A stretch of 64,000 bases of DNA from assembly GCA_013397695.1 (NCBI GenBank), contig VYZI01000002.1, positions 2,481,793 to 2,545,792 of the forward strand. The letters are read 5' to 3'. The position numbers were made by a program, and so were the translations under genes. Below, one piece after another: positions 13,971 to 26,395 of the stretch; position 1 is the stretch's first letter, and every line of letters starts with the position of its first letter. The notes below the pieces were generated by a model, which was not told the origin of the DNA, did no database searches, and worked only from the letters and a program-made list of their open reading frames with translations. The stretch comes from Centropus unirufus. Taxonomy: Eukaryota > Chordata > Aves > Cuculiformes > Centropidae.

Positions 13971-15757
13971 ATTTTCTTGCTCCTATGTTCTCCAATATAA
14001 AGGAAGTATAGGATTTTTTTTGCAGGGTTTTGTTTTTAATTGTGATTTGTAATTTTCTTCATATATATTCAAAGGAGAGTTTGGAGAACACCAGGTCAAT
14101 ACCACATTCAATGAACACGGCTTATGATTTCATTAATATTTAGAAGTTAATACTGTGCTCAATAAGAAATGCCTTCATAATTGGACTGTGGGAAGATTAA
14201 GTAACTAAATTTGAAAATATAATTTTAGAAAGTAACTGTCAAGCTATGGGAACAGTGTTGTCAGCTGTGGTGCTCGCCATTCTGCTGAAGATGGTGTGAA
14301 ACAACTGTTGCAGGACTATTTTGGGGGAAGAGATGAAGCCTCTGCCAGGGTTCAGGTTAGGTGAGAGCAGAGACAAGTAAGTGTATTGTAGGTAAGTTTT
14401 TATACATGTAATATTTTTTTATTAGATTAGAATTACTAGATCTTAAAAGCAACAAGTTCAGTACCATAATTAGATCTTGGCAGCGGTGGGAAGCTAAAAA
14501 GATGATTTTAGGTAATTCTTGCATGTTCTGTGTTTTCTGTAGCATGAGAATGTTTTATGATTTCTCAGTGAAGAACAAAGTAAAAACACAATAAAAGCAC
14601 CTTTTCTTCTTAACATGTTTCTGCTTGTTTTTCTTTGCATAAAGAATACTTCTGTTTTCCAAGCACAGACAACTGTAGAAGTGTTAAAAACAATTTCTCC
14701 TGGAACATTGGATACCTAGTGAAGAGCTTAAGAGAGCAAACATCACCTGACATGACAGAGGATCTAGAAACACTCCAAAGGAACTGTTTGAGATGCTTTG
14801 CTGATGAGAATAGATGATGATCTCGATAGGTTAAAGGAGCAGTGCTTTCACCCTCATTTCTTCAGTTCTTGCTGTCTGTGGATCTAGCCTTCTTGCTTGT
14901 CCTTTACAGCCGTGCTACAGAACACCAAGCAATTCAACAGGATAAAATTATCAGGGCTTATCAGCAGTTAAAGTCTATTGGCAACATTTTTCCAGTCTTG
15001 CCTTGACTGATGAGACAGTCTATGTATTGTAATTTGGGGAGAATAACAAACTAAAAACTCTGTTTCAAAACTGCTTGATCGTGCTGATAAACAACTATAA
15101 TTGGAGCAAGTGAACTGTGTTTCAAATCTCTCAAGAATATTTTTTTAAAGGGTGTATCTAGTTTGAAGTGTGGAGAGTCAGTATAAGAAAGACTAGAGAG
15201 CGCACCATGATTATAATATATAAATCCTTCATTGCACTTCAGTTCTGCAATATCTTTGGTTATTTGACTTCCTGGCTTAGTCACAGGAATGGTTGTTTGA
15301 AGGAGTACTCATATTATGCAGTCCAGCCTCCCACAAGACGTATGCTGGTATGTGCAGAGCCTTTTCATGTAAAGAACAGGATGAAAAAGGCATTGAGTCT
15401 TTCTAATATTGTCTGTCACTGGGTTCTCTCCCCCACATGTCACCCATGTATTTTTTTGAACTACCTTTCACAGCTGTTATGCCCAGGGCTTCTCTACCTG
15501 AAACGTCCCTGCCTTGGTCTGTAGGTGAGCCCTGGCCCCTGATTTTGTCCCCAAGTTGCTTTTGTACTCTAGGATGTGTGCCTGTCCCAGTTTTCATCTC
15601 CACCCACTTTTTTAAAAAAAAATCAAATTTAGCTCATCAAAAACCTTCCTAAACCAACTGAGCCAAGGGAGCTCTCCTGGGAACTCTTCCCTTTTGTGCC
15701 TGTTCCCCTGGGATTTTATTCTGCTGTTCCTTTGAATAAGCCTAAAATCATGCTTCA
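13971..15757. other. Non-coding, nothing recognised
   Basis: Unique AT-rich sequence. Overlapping short frames on both strands at 15,050-15,830 are unsupported by any domain. A GC-richer, pyrimidine-rich patch at 15,430-15,730 leads into the CR1 piece and may be unrecognised older repeat sequence. Confidence 0.65.
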
Positions 15758-15892
15758 GCTGATTCTGCCCGTCTACTCTGCTCTGGTGAGACCACACCTG
15801 GAGTCCTGTGTCCAACTCTGGAGCCCTCGGCACAGGAGGAACGTTGACTTGTTGGAGTGGATCCAGTCTTTACAATGGAGTGCTCAGCAATG
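15758..15892 (+). mobile_element. CR1 retroposon, internal ORF2 fragment
   Basis: The + strand carries TCTGGTGAGACCACACCTGG and TTGGAGTGGATCCAGTC, matching the late ORF2 part of CR1. The frame translates as ALVRPHLESCVQLW then LLEWIQSLQ, the usual CR1 ALVRPHLEYCVQFW...LLERVQR stretch, and stops soon after. There is no 3' tail, so the fragment is internally cut or deleted. Confidence 0.85.
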
Positions 15893-18800
15893 TTCTTGAG
15901 GCCTCATTTAGGCTTTTGGAACCACTTTTGTGTAAGAAAGTGCCGATTTTGGAATTTCAGGCTGGCATTTGGGTTGAGATCTTAAGATGTTTTCCTGTGT
16001 ATGAGTTGGAAGTTTGGCCTGGCTGCTTCTTTAAATATTTTATAGTAACACACAATCCACTAAACTTGCTTGGCAACATGTAGGTGCATCTTGCACTGTT
16101 ATGAAGACTACAAATCCTGTGCCAATAAGAAAACGTTCAAATTATCCTTATCTGCTTGAAGCCTTTTCTCTCACAGATGGGAAAATACAATAAATTCTTC
16201 AATTTTGTTGAAAATTGCTTGCATAATCTATTATTTTCTGTATGAAAATCTTTTTGAAACTGCTTGAAAAGCAATAAATTAACTCATAATACTTAGAGGA
16301 CTGCCACCTAATAGCTTTGCGACCCTGAAAAGGCAGGTAGCAAAATAGTATTTTTCAATAGCCATTTTTGAAAAAAATATTTATATTAAAATAAAACAAC
16401 GTGGTTCGTACCACTTCTGGATAATAGAAGTTGACATAGGAACTTAAAAAAATTAAAAATGTGAGGAGGCATTTTAGCAAACATAGATTTGACTTCAAGA
16501 AATAGCATGACTAAAGGTGACAGGATCAGCCCCAGTTCCTTAAAAAGGCAAGAGAAAAAAAAAAAAACAGAAAGAGGAAAATTTTACTTTTAGAAAACAG
16601 AGCTAAATGTGATCACAGAGTGTGAAATAAAAATGAGGAAATCGCTATAAATAGCGCCAGCTGAATTAGGTGACTAAGCTAACGCAGAGATGGTAGGAAT
16701 GGGTCACAACAGAGCTACTTTTTGACAATTTTAATGTTAACACAATAACATCAACAAAAGGTATTTTGTGATTGGGAAGTGGATGATGGATGGTTTGTCT
16801 TTTCAGGTAACTGGCTGATGAAAGATCAACTTGTTAATAAGGATGAGTGTAAAAGGCATATCTGCCCAGACCCCTGTAAGCTGAAGGCAGGATTAGGCTG
16901 CTTCCCAGCCCAATCTAGTACACTCAGCTAGAGATTGTGGGGTGTGTTCAGGGGGTCACATCGAGTCACCTAGGGGATTGCTTATGAATCTCAAAATTGA
17001 TGAAACTCGTTGGTCTGTGTCTTTCTTCCCTTGATCTCTCAAGTCTCTCATTGAGTCTCCAGAATTCCTTTGTCCAAGAGTTTTAAACCTATAATTATTT
17101 TTTTTTTCCTGTTTGCTTGGGGTTTTTTTCCTATGAGACATGAGTTTCGAATCTCTGGTAAAAAAAAACATCAGTATTGCCGTGTATGAGCTGCGATAAC
17201 TGGCTGAAAACCTTGAATTCAGAGCTCAGTGGGCAATAGCTGAAAGGCTCCTGTTTTGTGTATGAGAAAGCTTGGTGTTTTCCAAAGCTAATGAACACAA
17301 AAGTAAGATGAGCTGGGGAGTATTGCATAGAGACCTTCTATTAAAATGAGATCACCAAGAGTTGTTCACAGATCTCTTCTTTCATGCTTGAAAAGAGGTC
17401 ATGCAAGGTGTGTTTTCTGGGGGGCATAATGGACCACTCTGTCTTTCAGCAGTAAGGATTTTGCCAATTACTCTATCTTTAACTTTCCTTTTATTATGGA
17501 AAATTAATTAGAAGGTTCTGGAGAGGAAATGGGGACTAACTGGGGGTCTTAATTTTTTATGGCCTATTTAGCTTTGCAAGCATGAATTAAAGTATTTTCC
17601 TAATATTTATAATGAAATCTCTCCCCTCATTCTCCTGTCTTGATGATTACAGAACAAAAGCCCAGACTGCAAGGCTTCAGCCTGTATAAGGGAACCAAGA
17701 GCAGCTATGTCTGTACTGTGCCAGCTGAAACAGAAGAATGAAGAATTTAACAAAGGCAACATGAGATGTACTGAGTCACAAAAGTCTTTATAAACTAAAA
17801 TGTTGGTATTCACTGTGTTTGTAAGCTAGGAGCAGTACAAACCAGTGAAAGCTAATAGGATGGGATCTGGCTTCAGCTATAGCGTTGAGTGGAGATTTAA
17901 TCAGAAAAATGGAATAATGTAATGTAATTTAGGTTAAGCTTATAAACAGTGCTGCTTCTACTTAAATATTCTGAAGTTATTTTAGGTAACTGAAATTGCA
18001 TATTAATTTTTGTCTTGAAACTTAACACGCAGTTGCCACTGTTTGAAGAAGTTTACAAAACCAGCAATGCTATTCATGTCTTATTGCCCTTAACAGGTAG
18101 GAAGTCTTTCTCTTTTTTGTCTGACACAGTGCCTTCCCCACAGCTTGAGTCCTTGCCATGAGGTGATGTATCACAGGTCGATAACCACAGAGCAGATGGA
18201 GAACAGAATGCCTGGACAGTTGTTTTATTAGAAGATCAAGAATTATGACTTCATAATCTTCCATCTTACTACTTTGGAGAGAAGCCACGTTTACTGCTTT
18301 TGCAGTAAACATTAGCATGGCAAATTATGCTCTCAAGCAATAATGAGTAGTGCTCGTGGGAGAGTGAGTAAATAGTGAGACTGTGAAAGACAAGCCTGAA
18401 CCTGAAGAGCTGAGAACCTTGATTTAAATCTTAAATCTTGATTGTGCAGCCTGGGCACTGGAACATCTGATGGTGAGTTAAGGGTGGAGAGAACAGAAAC
18501 AATTTGTCACTCTGCATTTCTTTTACCAGCGCCTGCAGACAAACTGAAACAGGAGGCGTGCGTGTTCAATGCGTTCTTGTTCTTTGCAGGGGACATGGGG
18601 CGTTAAAGGAAATGGAGGAGATCGAGCAGAATATTTTTTAAATTTAGAATCCATTTATTGTTATTGTTCTCTACGTAAACTTACTCAGCTTCAGCTTTAG
18701 CCTCCTGGAGGCAAAGTAAGAGGTGATTTGTTTTGTTTCAATTGTGGCAGTTTTATTTCTTTAGAACCAAACTATTGTTTGCTTTGGGTCAAATGTATAT

Positions 18801-21800
18801 TATTTTTCTTTATCTATGTGAGCTTTTGTGATTTCTTTTTATAGTTCGTAATTTTTTTGCATTAATAGCTGGAACAATCATGATTTTCAATAGCATATCT
18901 CCTTGTCTGATAGTAATTCAAGATTTAATTGTTAGGATTAATGACAAACATGTTGGAATATCAGTTTCAGACTCCCCACTTAATAGTGCAAAAGAAGACA
19001 ATTAGGAAGACAAATTATTGTAGTGTGCATAAATACAGAATAATATATATGGGTATGAGAAATGAACAGAAGTATCTGAACTGGGAGAACAGAGCTGGGG
19101 AAAGGTATCTTCAGCAAGATCCCATAAAATCTTTTCAACTGGAGCCAATTAATTAAAACAGAATAGCATCCCTCAGTCGGTACGAATGAATATATGGATT
19201 TGTGGCTGGAGGTCAGTACAGTTGGCATGCCTACTTAGCTGGCTTAGCCTTCCATTCTTTGGCTGTTTTGCTGTTGATGGGTTAAGAGATGCCCACTCTT
19301 CTGTTCTTGTCTTGAGCTCCTAGCTCATGCTGAGCTAAGAATATAGTTAGAGCTGTGATGGAGAGACTGTACGAGTTGATTAACAGGAACAGAATTTCTG
19401 CTTTGGCTCTAAAGCAAAGAAACATTAAAGGTTTGCATTCGTATGGATATGCTCTTTTACTCTACAGAGCAAAGCTGGATGACACTAGGTGGCATAGACA
19501 AAAAATATTCTGGTAGCTGTAGAAATAGCTTAATGGTACAGAAATTGCATGCCAGACCCATAGTTTGACTCTTTAGCTTAGGAGACGAAACCTCAGTGTC
19601 TCCGTGGTGCCAGTTTGGCTTGACCCCCACTTTGCTTACTTGACGTGATAATTCAGCTCCTGCACTTCCTATTTGAAGTACTTCCCTGCAGGAGAAGACT
19701 GGGGCACAGCAAGCAGTGTAGTGTGTTCAAGACCAGCTCAAGGCGGTAGGGATGTCAACCATGCCAAGTGCTTCAGCGGTGCCCCAACAGTGCTTCCATC
19801 TTTGTATGCCCTAACATAACCTAACCTACTACTATGCACATGCATTTGGCATCATGCTCTAACTGTGGTGTGGTGCAACACAACTTCCTCAGCACTTCAA
19901 ACACTTTCAACTGGAAAGAAAAGCAACCAAAACAAAACAATCATCATTGCATCTCAGGGGCAGGGTGTATAGCCTTGGAGGAGTTACAAACCAGGTAATG
20001 AATCTGGCTGATCTGAAAGGTCCATAGCAATGTGGATGGGAACCAGCCCATTTTAACTGGGGTAGGATATGAGACTGGCTCTGTCTAGTTCTCAGATGTG
20101 ATAAAGATGGTCATGTGGTAAAGATGTGCTGCTGGTCATGCCATGTTTTTGTATGAGGCAAGCTGCTGTTGTTGAGAGCCAGTGGTGTTCCAACTACTGC
20201 CATGTCTTACGTAAAGTTGCAATATGCTAGTGTTCAGACTTAAAAGCCCTAAACGATCTTGCATTTAAGAAAGATCTACATTAAACTCTAATGAAAAAGA
20301 ATTTTATTTTAAAAAATAGGTTTTTTTCTGATTAAAATGTGTATAATTATAAGTTGGGCTAAAATTGCTCATGCCTGGGTACCTGTACACCAGTAACAGT
20401 GCCCTGACAGCGAACAATTGGTAGACCTTCTTTCCACAGGGCAGGACATTAATAGCTTTATTATGCTCAATAACTATTGGATACATTCATAGAAGACAGA
20501 TCCAGGAGAGACTGACTGAAATCCACAAATTTTATTCTGAGGTAGTCCCTGACCTACAAATTGCAGAAGCCCTGGAGAGGACTATCTATGCTGCCCCTGT
20601 TCTTCATATTCCTCCTAAGGCTGATATTCCTGATAGGATGCTGAGATACAGGAGTGTTTTAGCATGCATGGGTGATTTTATGCTCTTGTTTGCAGATCCC
20701 CATAATACCTGCTGTTAAAACTGTCAGATTTTCACTTCTTTTCATAGTCAAACATATTCAATATTGTTTTAGTAAAGGGAATAAGAGCTGTTTGAAAAAG
20801 AAACACCTGCAAATGAAGAGTAAATTCTGAATGCATTTTGTTGATGTTGTTCTTCGCCAAGCAGGAAACTTTGTCATGCCACAGCAGTATTATGTAAGAG
20901 AATGTTGCTGCGAAGCATACAGATGTTGTATACTTGTCCCTTAGGGCTGATCTTCTGAAAGACACAAACAGAAGATGCCTGGGGAATGAGAATGTAACAC
21001 ATAAGAAAAAGAAGCATATTAAAAAATTGGTGCATTTTGGCTATGTGCAAGTGGTAGGAGCAGTTTTTTCTTTTTGCATGTTTTTGAAAATGTAACTAGA
21101 GGTAAGGATATTTTTATAATAATAATTTATATATTGGTATATTTGCAATTAGAACAGAGCATGTGTGGCCAGAACTGGGTACATGAGAAAGTAAGCAGAA
21201 CGGTGAAAGGGCCAGCACAAGAAGGCAGAAGAATCCTTTGTTTCCACCAAAACCAAAAAGGACATTCCATGGCTATCACTGTCTACATGCTAACTTTCAA
21301 CTGGATACCAATAATAATAGGGATATTAATTTTAACTTGTAATTGCAGTTTGTAATCTGCTCTACAATGGTTTTGTCCTTTATTTGACCATCCGTTGTGA
21401 CTACAAGAAAATGAAGAACCATAGCTAAGCCTTATTCTTTAACTTGTGCTGCATCATATATATGATGAAAAACACTTCTTCATGCCTTACTAAGCATATG
21501 GTAACTCTAGAAGGAAATGGCATTTGAGTTACATTTGTGGGGTTCTGTATAAATGACTTTTCTTTATAGGTTTAAATTGATCTTGGCAGCTCCTTACCTT
21601 TCTGTTACTGAAGTTTATGTATACAAGTTATTGATTTTCTGCTTAAATGATTTTCTGTGTATGTCAGAGGTTTGCTGGTGTATTACCTTAGGCTTTAGTA
21701 GGACTATGGTTATGTGTGTTACTGATTTTGCAGTTTCAAACATGTTTGCAGAACACCTTTTCCAGTCCATGTATAATGGTTATTTGCTTAATGCACAATC

Positions 21801-22452
21801 GTTTTTACAGTTACTAAACTCACCCTTTCATAGTGCCTATTGATTTTGAAGTGACATTTCTGCTTTATTTTTCCAGTTTTTGTGACCTGATTGTATCTCT
21901 TGAGTATTGCTTTGGTAATAACTGCTATTTTCTTTATCTACTCTATGTATTAATTTTAGTCTGTACTGCTTTTAGCTATAACGAGAAGAACTAGAACAGA
22001 AGCACTGACCTATTTGTATTGTGTTAGATAATACACATCTTCAGTATAAAGTAAGGTGCATCTTCAAAATGGGTCACCTCCTGAAATCCTGACTAAAGTT
22101 TACTTGAAGTTCAGCATATTTTTAAAGATGAGACAAGAAAGTCTCACTTACGTGAAAGTGAGAAATTCGCCCATAACTGCATCCTCAGTTTATAGATTGC
22201 ATAAAAGTATTTTTAAAGTCGTGGCAGTTAATTGAGGGTCTCTTCCCAAATTTTCCCTAAGACTCCCCAGTCCTTTCACTGTCTAGTGTTTAGTTGATGA
22301 GACATAAAAGCCAACTCCCAATTCTGTGCATAAAGATCTCAGATTTTTCTACAATATTAGATAATGTCCAGTTAATGTAATTTCATGAGTGCAACTTTAC
22401 ATAAATAGCTTAAATGTGACTTTAATATTCTGTATACAGTATTTTAATAGCG
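15893..22452. other. Non-coding, nothing recognised
   Basis: About 6.6 kb of unique sequence with no CR1, microsatellite or exon that I could identify. All open frames are under 100 codons and show no family signature. Confidence 0.7.
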
Positions 22453-22730
22453 ATAGAATCATAGAACAGAATCATAGAATCATTTAGGTTGAACAAGACC
22501 TTTAACCAGTGTTAACTGAACACTGCCAGGTCCACCACTAAACCACGTTCCTGAGCACCACATCTGCCTGTCTTTTTAATAGCTTCCAGGGATGGTGACT
22601 TCACCCCTTCCCTGGGCAGCCTGTTCCAAGGCTTGACAACCCTTTCGGTGAAGTAATATTTCCTAATATCCAATCTAAATCTCCGCTGTCAGAACTTGAG
22701 GCTATTACCTCTTTTCTAATCTCTGTCGGG
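22453..22730 (-). mobile_element. CR1 retroposon, 3' fragment with terminal octamer repeat
   Basis: Starts with two copies of the terminal ATAGAATC octamer motif, then ATTTAGGTTGAACAAGACC, CACCACTAAACCACGTTCC, CCTTCCCTGGGCAGCCTGTT and ACAACCCTTTCGGTGAAG. This is the reverse complement of a CR1 3' UTR of the same type as the copy at 13,739. The complete octamer end shows the insertion's true 3' boundary. Confidence 0.93.
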
Positions 22731-23873
22731 TCTTTTTTAGGGCAATTGCATCTGCCACAAGTAGAAACTGTTCTGACAGCCTTGTTAGATAGGGAATATT
22801 CCTTTCGGAACATTACTTCGAAATTTACACTTGGAACGTTTAAACTGTTTGATTTGGTGACCTTTGATAGCTTTATGATGAACAAGCAGAGCTTAAGAGG
22901 CCTATTGGGCAACACAGAGATCAGTGACAGCCCTTTGGGTGAAGAAAAGACCGAATCAATCAACTTATCCTGGGGACCCGTGGCATTTGATGAAGTTGGC
23001 TTACAACTATTTCTTCAATATAGTCCACACCAGTGAAGGGCTTGATGCTGATTTTCCTTCTTGGCTGTGATGTGGTTTAATTGTGTGTCCTGAATGAAAA
23101 ACCTAATTTGCACATATTTCTGCTTGGGCTGTATTTCCTCTTTCTGTTTTGTGGACAAGCTCTTGGAAGCCATCTCCTTTGATAAGGCTGTGACCTCAAC
23201 CAAAGAAAACCCTCCTAAGAAGGAAATCAATTGGCCTGGCCCTGATGCTTGCTTTGGCAGGTGTCAGTGAGAAGCTGCTGGATATGGAGTAGAGGAAAGA
23301 CAAGGTCTTATGGGAAATTAACTGAGGAGAATAAGATAAATAATTTATGAAAATGAGCTTGTAGAAATTTCAGAACATCTTTGATAACGAATACAAGACA
23401 CTTTGGACACCACGTGCTATACAACATAGAAGTGTGCCAAAAGATACTGGATATTCCATTTAATGGTAGTTACCTTCATAATCCACTGCGTGAAGATAAG
23501 AGACTGAGTGTGCAGCGTTGGATCCCCATGCACAGCTTTAAGTGCTGTAAAAAAAAACAAAAACCAAAACCCAAACCCTGAAAGTAATTGCAAGTGCAAT
23601 TTGCCATTCAAAGCAGATCAATTGCATTCATTTTCTTTATGATAAGAAAGGGTTGCAGTAGCAGTTGGCTGCTAATTATGAATAAAGACGCAGCATTTTT
23701 TAACCTTGCAATCTTCAATTCTGAGTGCTTATTTTGGGGATTAAGCTGGAAAAGGTTTGGATACAAGCCAAGTGTCAGTAGTTTTAGACTTTATCACAGC
23801 ATCCAGCCCAAAGGATGGATCTGAGTCTTCCTGCACTTCTAAAGCAAATACAAGCAGTTTCTTAGGTTTTGCC

Positions 23874-24007
23874 NNNNNNNNNNNNNNNNNNNNNNNNNNN
23901 NNNNNNNNNNNNNNNNNNNNNNNNNNNNNNNNNNNNNNNNNNNNNNNNNNNNNNNNNNNNNNNNNNNNNNNNNNNNNNNNNNNNNNNNNNNNNNNNNNNN
24001 NNNNNNN
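23874..24007. other. Assembly gap (134 N)
   Basis: A run of N from 23874 to 24007. Any frame crossing it is meaningless. The flanks are unique AT-rich sequence with no repeat visible at the edges. Confidence 1.
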
Positions 24008-24332
24008 TTAGTTTTAGTTGGGATTTATGTGATTTTTTTATTAACATTAGCAACATATGGTTTCCTTGTCTTGTAAATTGTATTTGTGAGAAAACATTAT
24101 CCCCTGATGCTGCAAAGCTGAGAATAATGATCTGAAGTGTGAGGGTATAAAAGATACAATTCATTATGAAGAGAGAATAAAAATCTTATGATGCTTATAA
24201 TGATATTCACTAATCCATAATATCTAGGTATTATTGGGGAGTGAAAATAAAGGAGCAAAGCCACAGCAAAATTCAATAACCATGTTTTAAATTCTGAAAA
24301 ATATTAGTATTTTAAAATAGCTGTATCTATAT

Positions 24333-24396
24333 GGGGGTTGGACTAGATGACCTTTAAAGGTTGCTTTCAATCCAAACCATTTTATCATTCTATGGT
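24333..24396 (+). mobile_element. CR1 retroposon, short 3' terminal fragment
   Basis: GGGGGTTGGACTAGATGACC, then TTTCAATCCAAACCATTTTATCATTCTATGG: the last ~64 bases of CR1 in sense orientation with the degenerate octamer end. Nothing upstream can be aligned by eye; the assembly gap lies about 325 bp to the left. Confidence 0.85.
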
Positions 24397-25893
24397 TAAT
24401 GTTTAAAGTAATGCTCATTGAGGGTTTTTTTGTTTGCTTGTTTTTTTTTAATATCAAATTAACAGCGACACATGCAATTGATACTGTAAAACCAGTCTTT
24501 TTTTTTGCTACAGAATAAGTAATTAATGATTCATCTGTTCCTATAACTAGTCAATTTATATTTTATGTTGCCAGCTGGTTTATGATATGTCAAAGACACA
24601 GAGAAAGGTATCATGGGTGTGCTACATTAAAAATACAGTTTTTATCTATTGGTACATGGATACAAACTAATCAGAAAGTGGAATTATGATCCTTGCTTTA
24701 CTGAAGATATTAAAAAACCTGCAGGTTTTTAAAATTATGACAAACAGACAGCATGTAAGCAAGAAAAGACCAGTTAATGGTTGCATTTCCACAAATGACT
24801 GGAGCTTTTTGTAAGGGAAAATAGAGCATTACGTTACTAGCCAATGAGATTTTTACTAGCACCCTTAACTGGATTGTCAATGTCATACATTGAAGGTACT
24901 TATATTATTGGATGTTCTCTTTAATTTTATCATTTTTACTGTGTCAGCTTTTATTATCATTAACAACTAGGCTCGCAGACTCAATTGTGTCCCAGCAGGA
25001 TTTCAGATTATTCCTCAAATTACAGCAATTTGTCATGATGTCAATGTTTTTTAACCTATAACCCTAGGTTACCCACAGAGTCTGGATTTCGCATGCCGTA
25101 GATTCAATTTATATTGTATATAAACAATTATAGTGCCTCACAAACAAACAAAAAGCAGCCAAAGTTAAAAACTAAGGGTGGAAATCTAGCTTCTTGTGAA
25201 TCCATTCTAATTGGATTTTTCTTTTTTTTTCAAATGGGATGTAGGCAATGCAATAGTACCAGCTCTTTACCATAAAATGGAGTAGGAGTGAGTCTTGTTA
25301 ATGGCAGAAACTCTTCCGCTGGTGCAGCAATAGAATTCAGAAGAATCACTGTTGCAACTAATGTTTCTCAGTATATGTGACGGTAAATGTTTTCAAGCAT
25401 TTTAGTTATAAGAGAGAATTAAGCAAACTGATATTGAATCTGAGAGAATGTTCGTAGTTCAGGGACACCCAAAGCAGGTGGAAAGAGAACGAGAGTGACA
25501 GTTCATCCTGCAGTAGCTCGTGTGGTATCCCCAGGTGGCCTCAGTGCTTGGGGTGTGGACAAGTGGTCTGAAAGCCCTGCATCAGCCCTACCATGAGCTG
25601 ATGGCCATCTATCATGGCCAGAGCTGTTTTACAGGACACAACAGTGCTGATGCTTAGCCACACAGGCGAGCAATGGGAACACAGTTGCAGAGTGGAGGCT
25701 GGGACAAATTTGCCATCTTCACAAATCTTGTGTAGTGCTGAAGTGACACTGGGGGGGAATCTGATTTTTAAATGAAACTAAGAATTGCGTTTGTTTTGTT
25801 CTCTATATTCCTTTGTTACTAGCTCAAATACTGCAAACATAGGTTAAACTGCTCTTTTGTTCTTGAACTTCGCCTGCCACAACGTGATCTTAT

Positions 25894-26395
25894 AGGATCA
25901 ATAGAATGATTGAATTTTGGAGAGACCTCTGAAGGTCATGTGGTCCAGCACCCCTGCTCAAGAAGGGCCACCTAGAGCTGGTTACCAAGGACCATGTTCA
26001 GACGGCTTTTAGCTCTCTCCAATGATGAAGACTCCACAACCTCTCTGGGTAACCTGTGCAAGCATTCACACTCTTCCAATAAAAAAATGTTTTATGATAT
26101 TCAGAGGGAACCCTTAGTGTTTCAGGTTGTGCCTATTGCTACTTGTCCTGTAAGGGGGCACCATAGAAAAGAGCCACAAGAGTGGCAGCACTCTTAATGC
26201 AGCCCTGGATAACGATATACTCCTTTGTGGGAAGAGTACCTTCCTGACTCACGTTCAGTTGGTGCCCACTGGGACCCTCAGGTGCTTCTCTGTCAAGCCC
26301 CTTTCCCGCTGGGTAGCCCTCACCCTATACTGCTGCCTGGCGTTATGCTTCCCCAAGTGCAGGACTCTGCAATTTCCCTTATTGTGCTTCATGAT
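25894..26395 (-). mobile_element. CR1 retroposon, about 500 bp with internal deletion
   Basis: Reverse-complement CR1: begins near ATAGAATGATTG, passes CACCTAGAGCTGGTTACCAAG, GACGGCTTTTAGCTCTCTCC, CACAACCTCTCTGGGTAACC and TGTTTTATGATATTCAGAGG. After about 26165 it jumps to the upstream ORF2 block (GCAGCCCTGGATAACG..., CCCCAAGTGCAGGACTCTGC), so several hundred bases of the consensus are missing. It appears to belong to a CR1 type different from the copies at 13,739 and 22,453. Confidence 0.9.

Larger units (their letters stand above)
22731..25893. other. Non-coding, with assembly gap and a CR1 end
   Basis: Unique sequence around the gap and the short CR1 tail at 24,333. A perfect 18-base palindrome, AAAAACCTGCAGGTTTTT, lies at 24713-24730. 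The short minus-strand frame through 22,601-22,963 begins inside CR1 sequence and has no protein signature. Confidence 0.65.

Noticed and set aside
23757..24164. Frames spanning the N run
   Set aside because: They exist only because N codons are not stops.
24713..24730. Perfect 18-base palindrome with a PstI core
   Set aside because: Isolated, with no matching factor consensus; not unexpected once in tens of kb of A/T-rich DNA.
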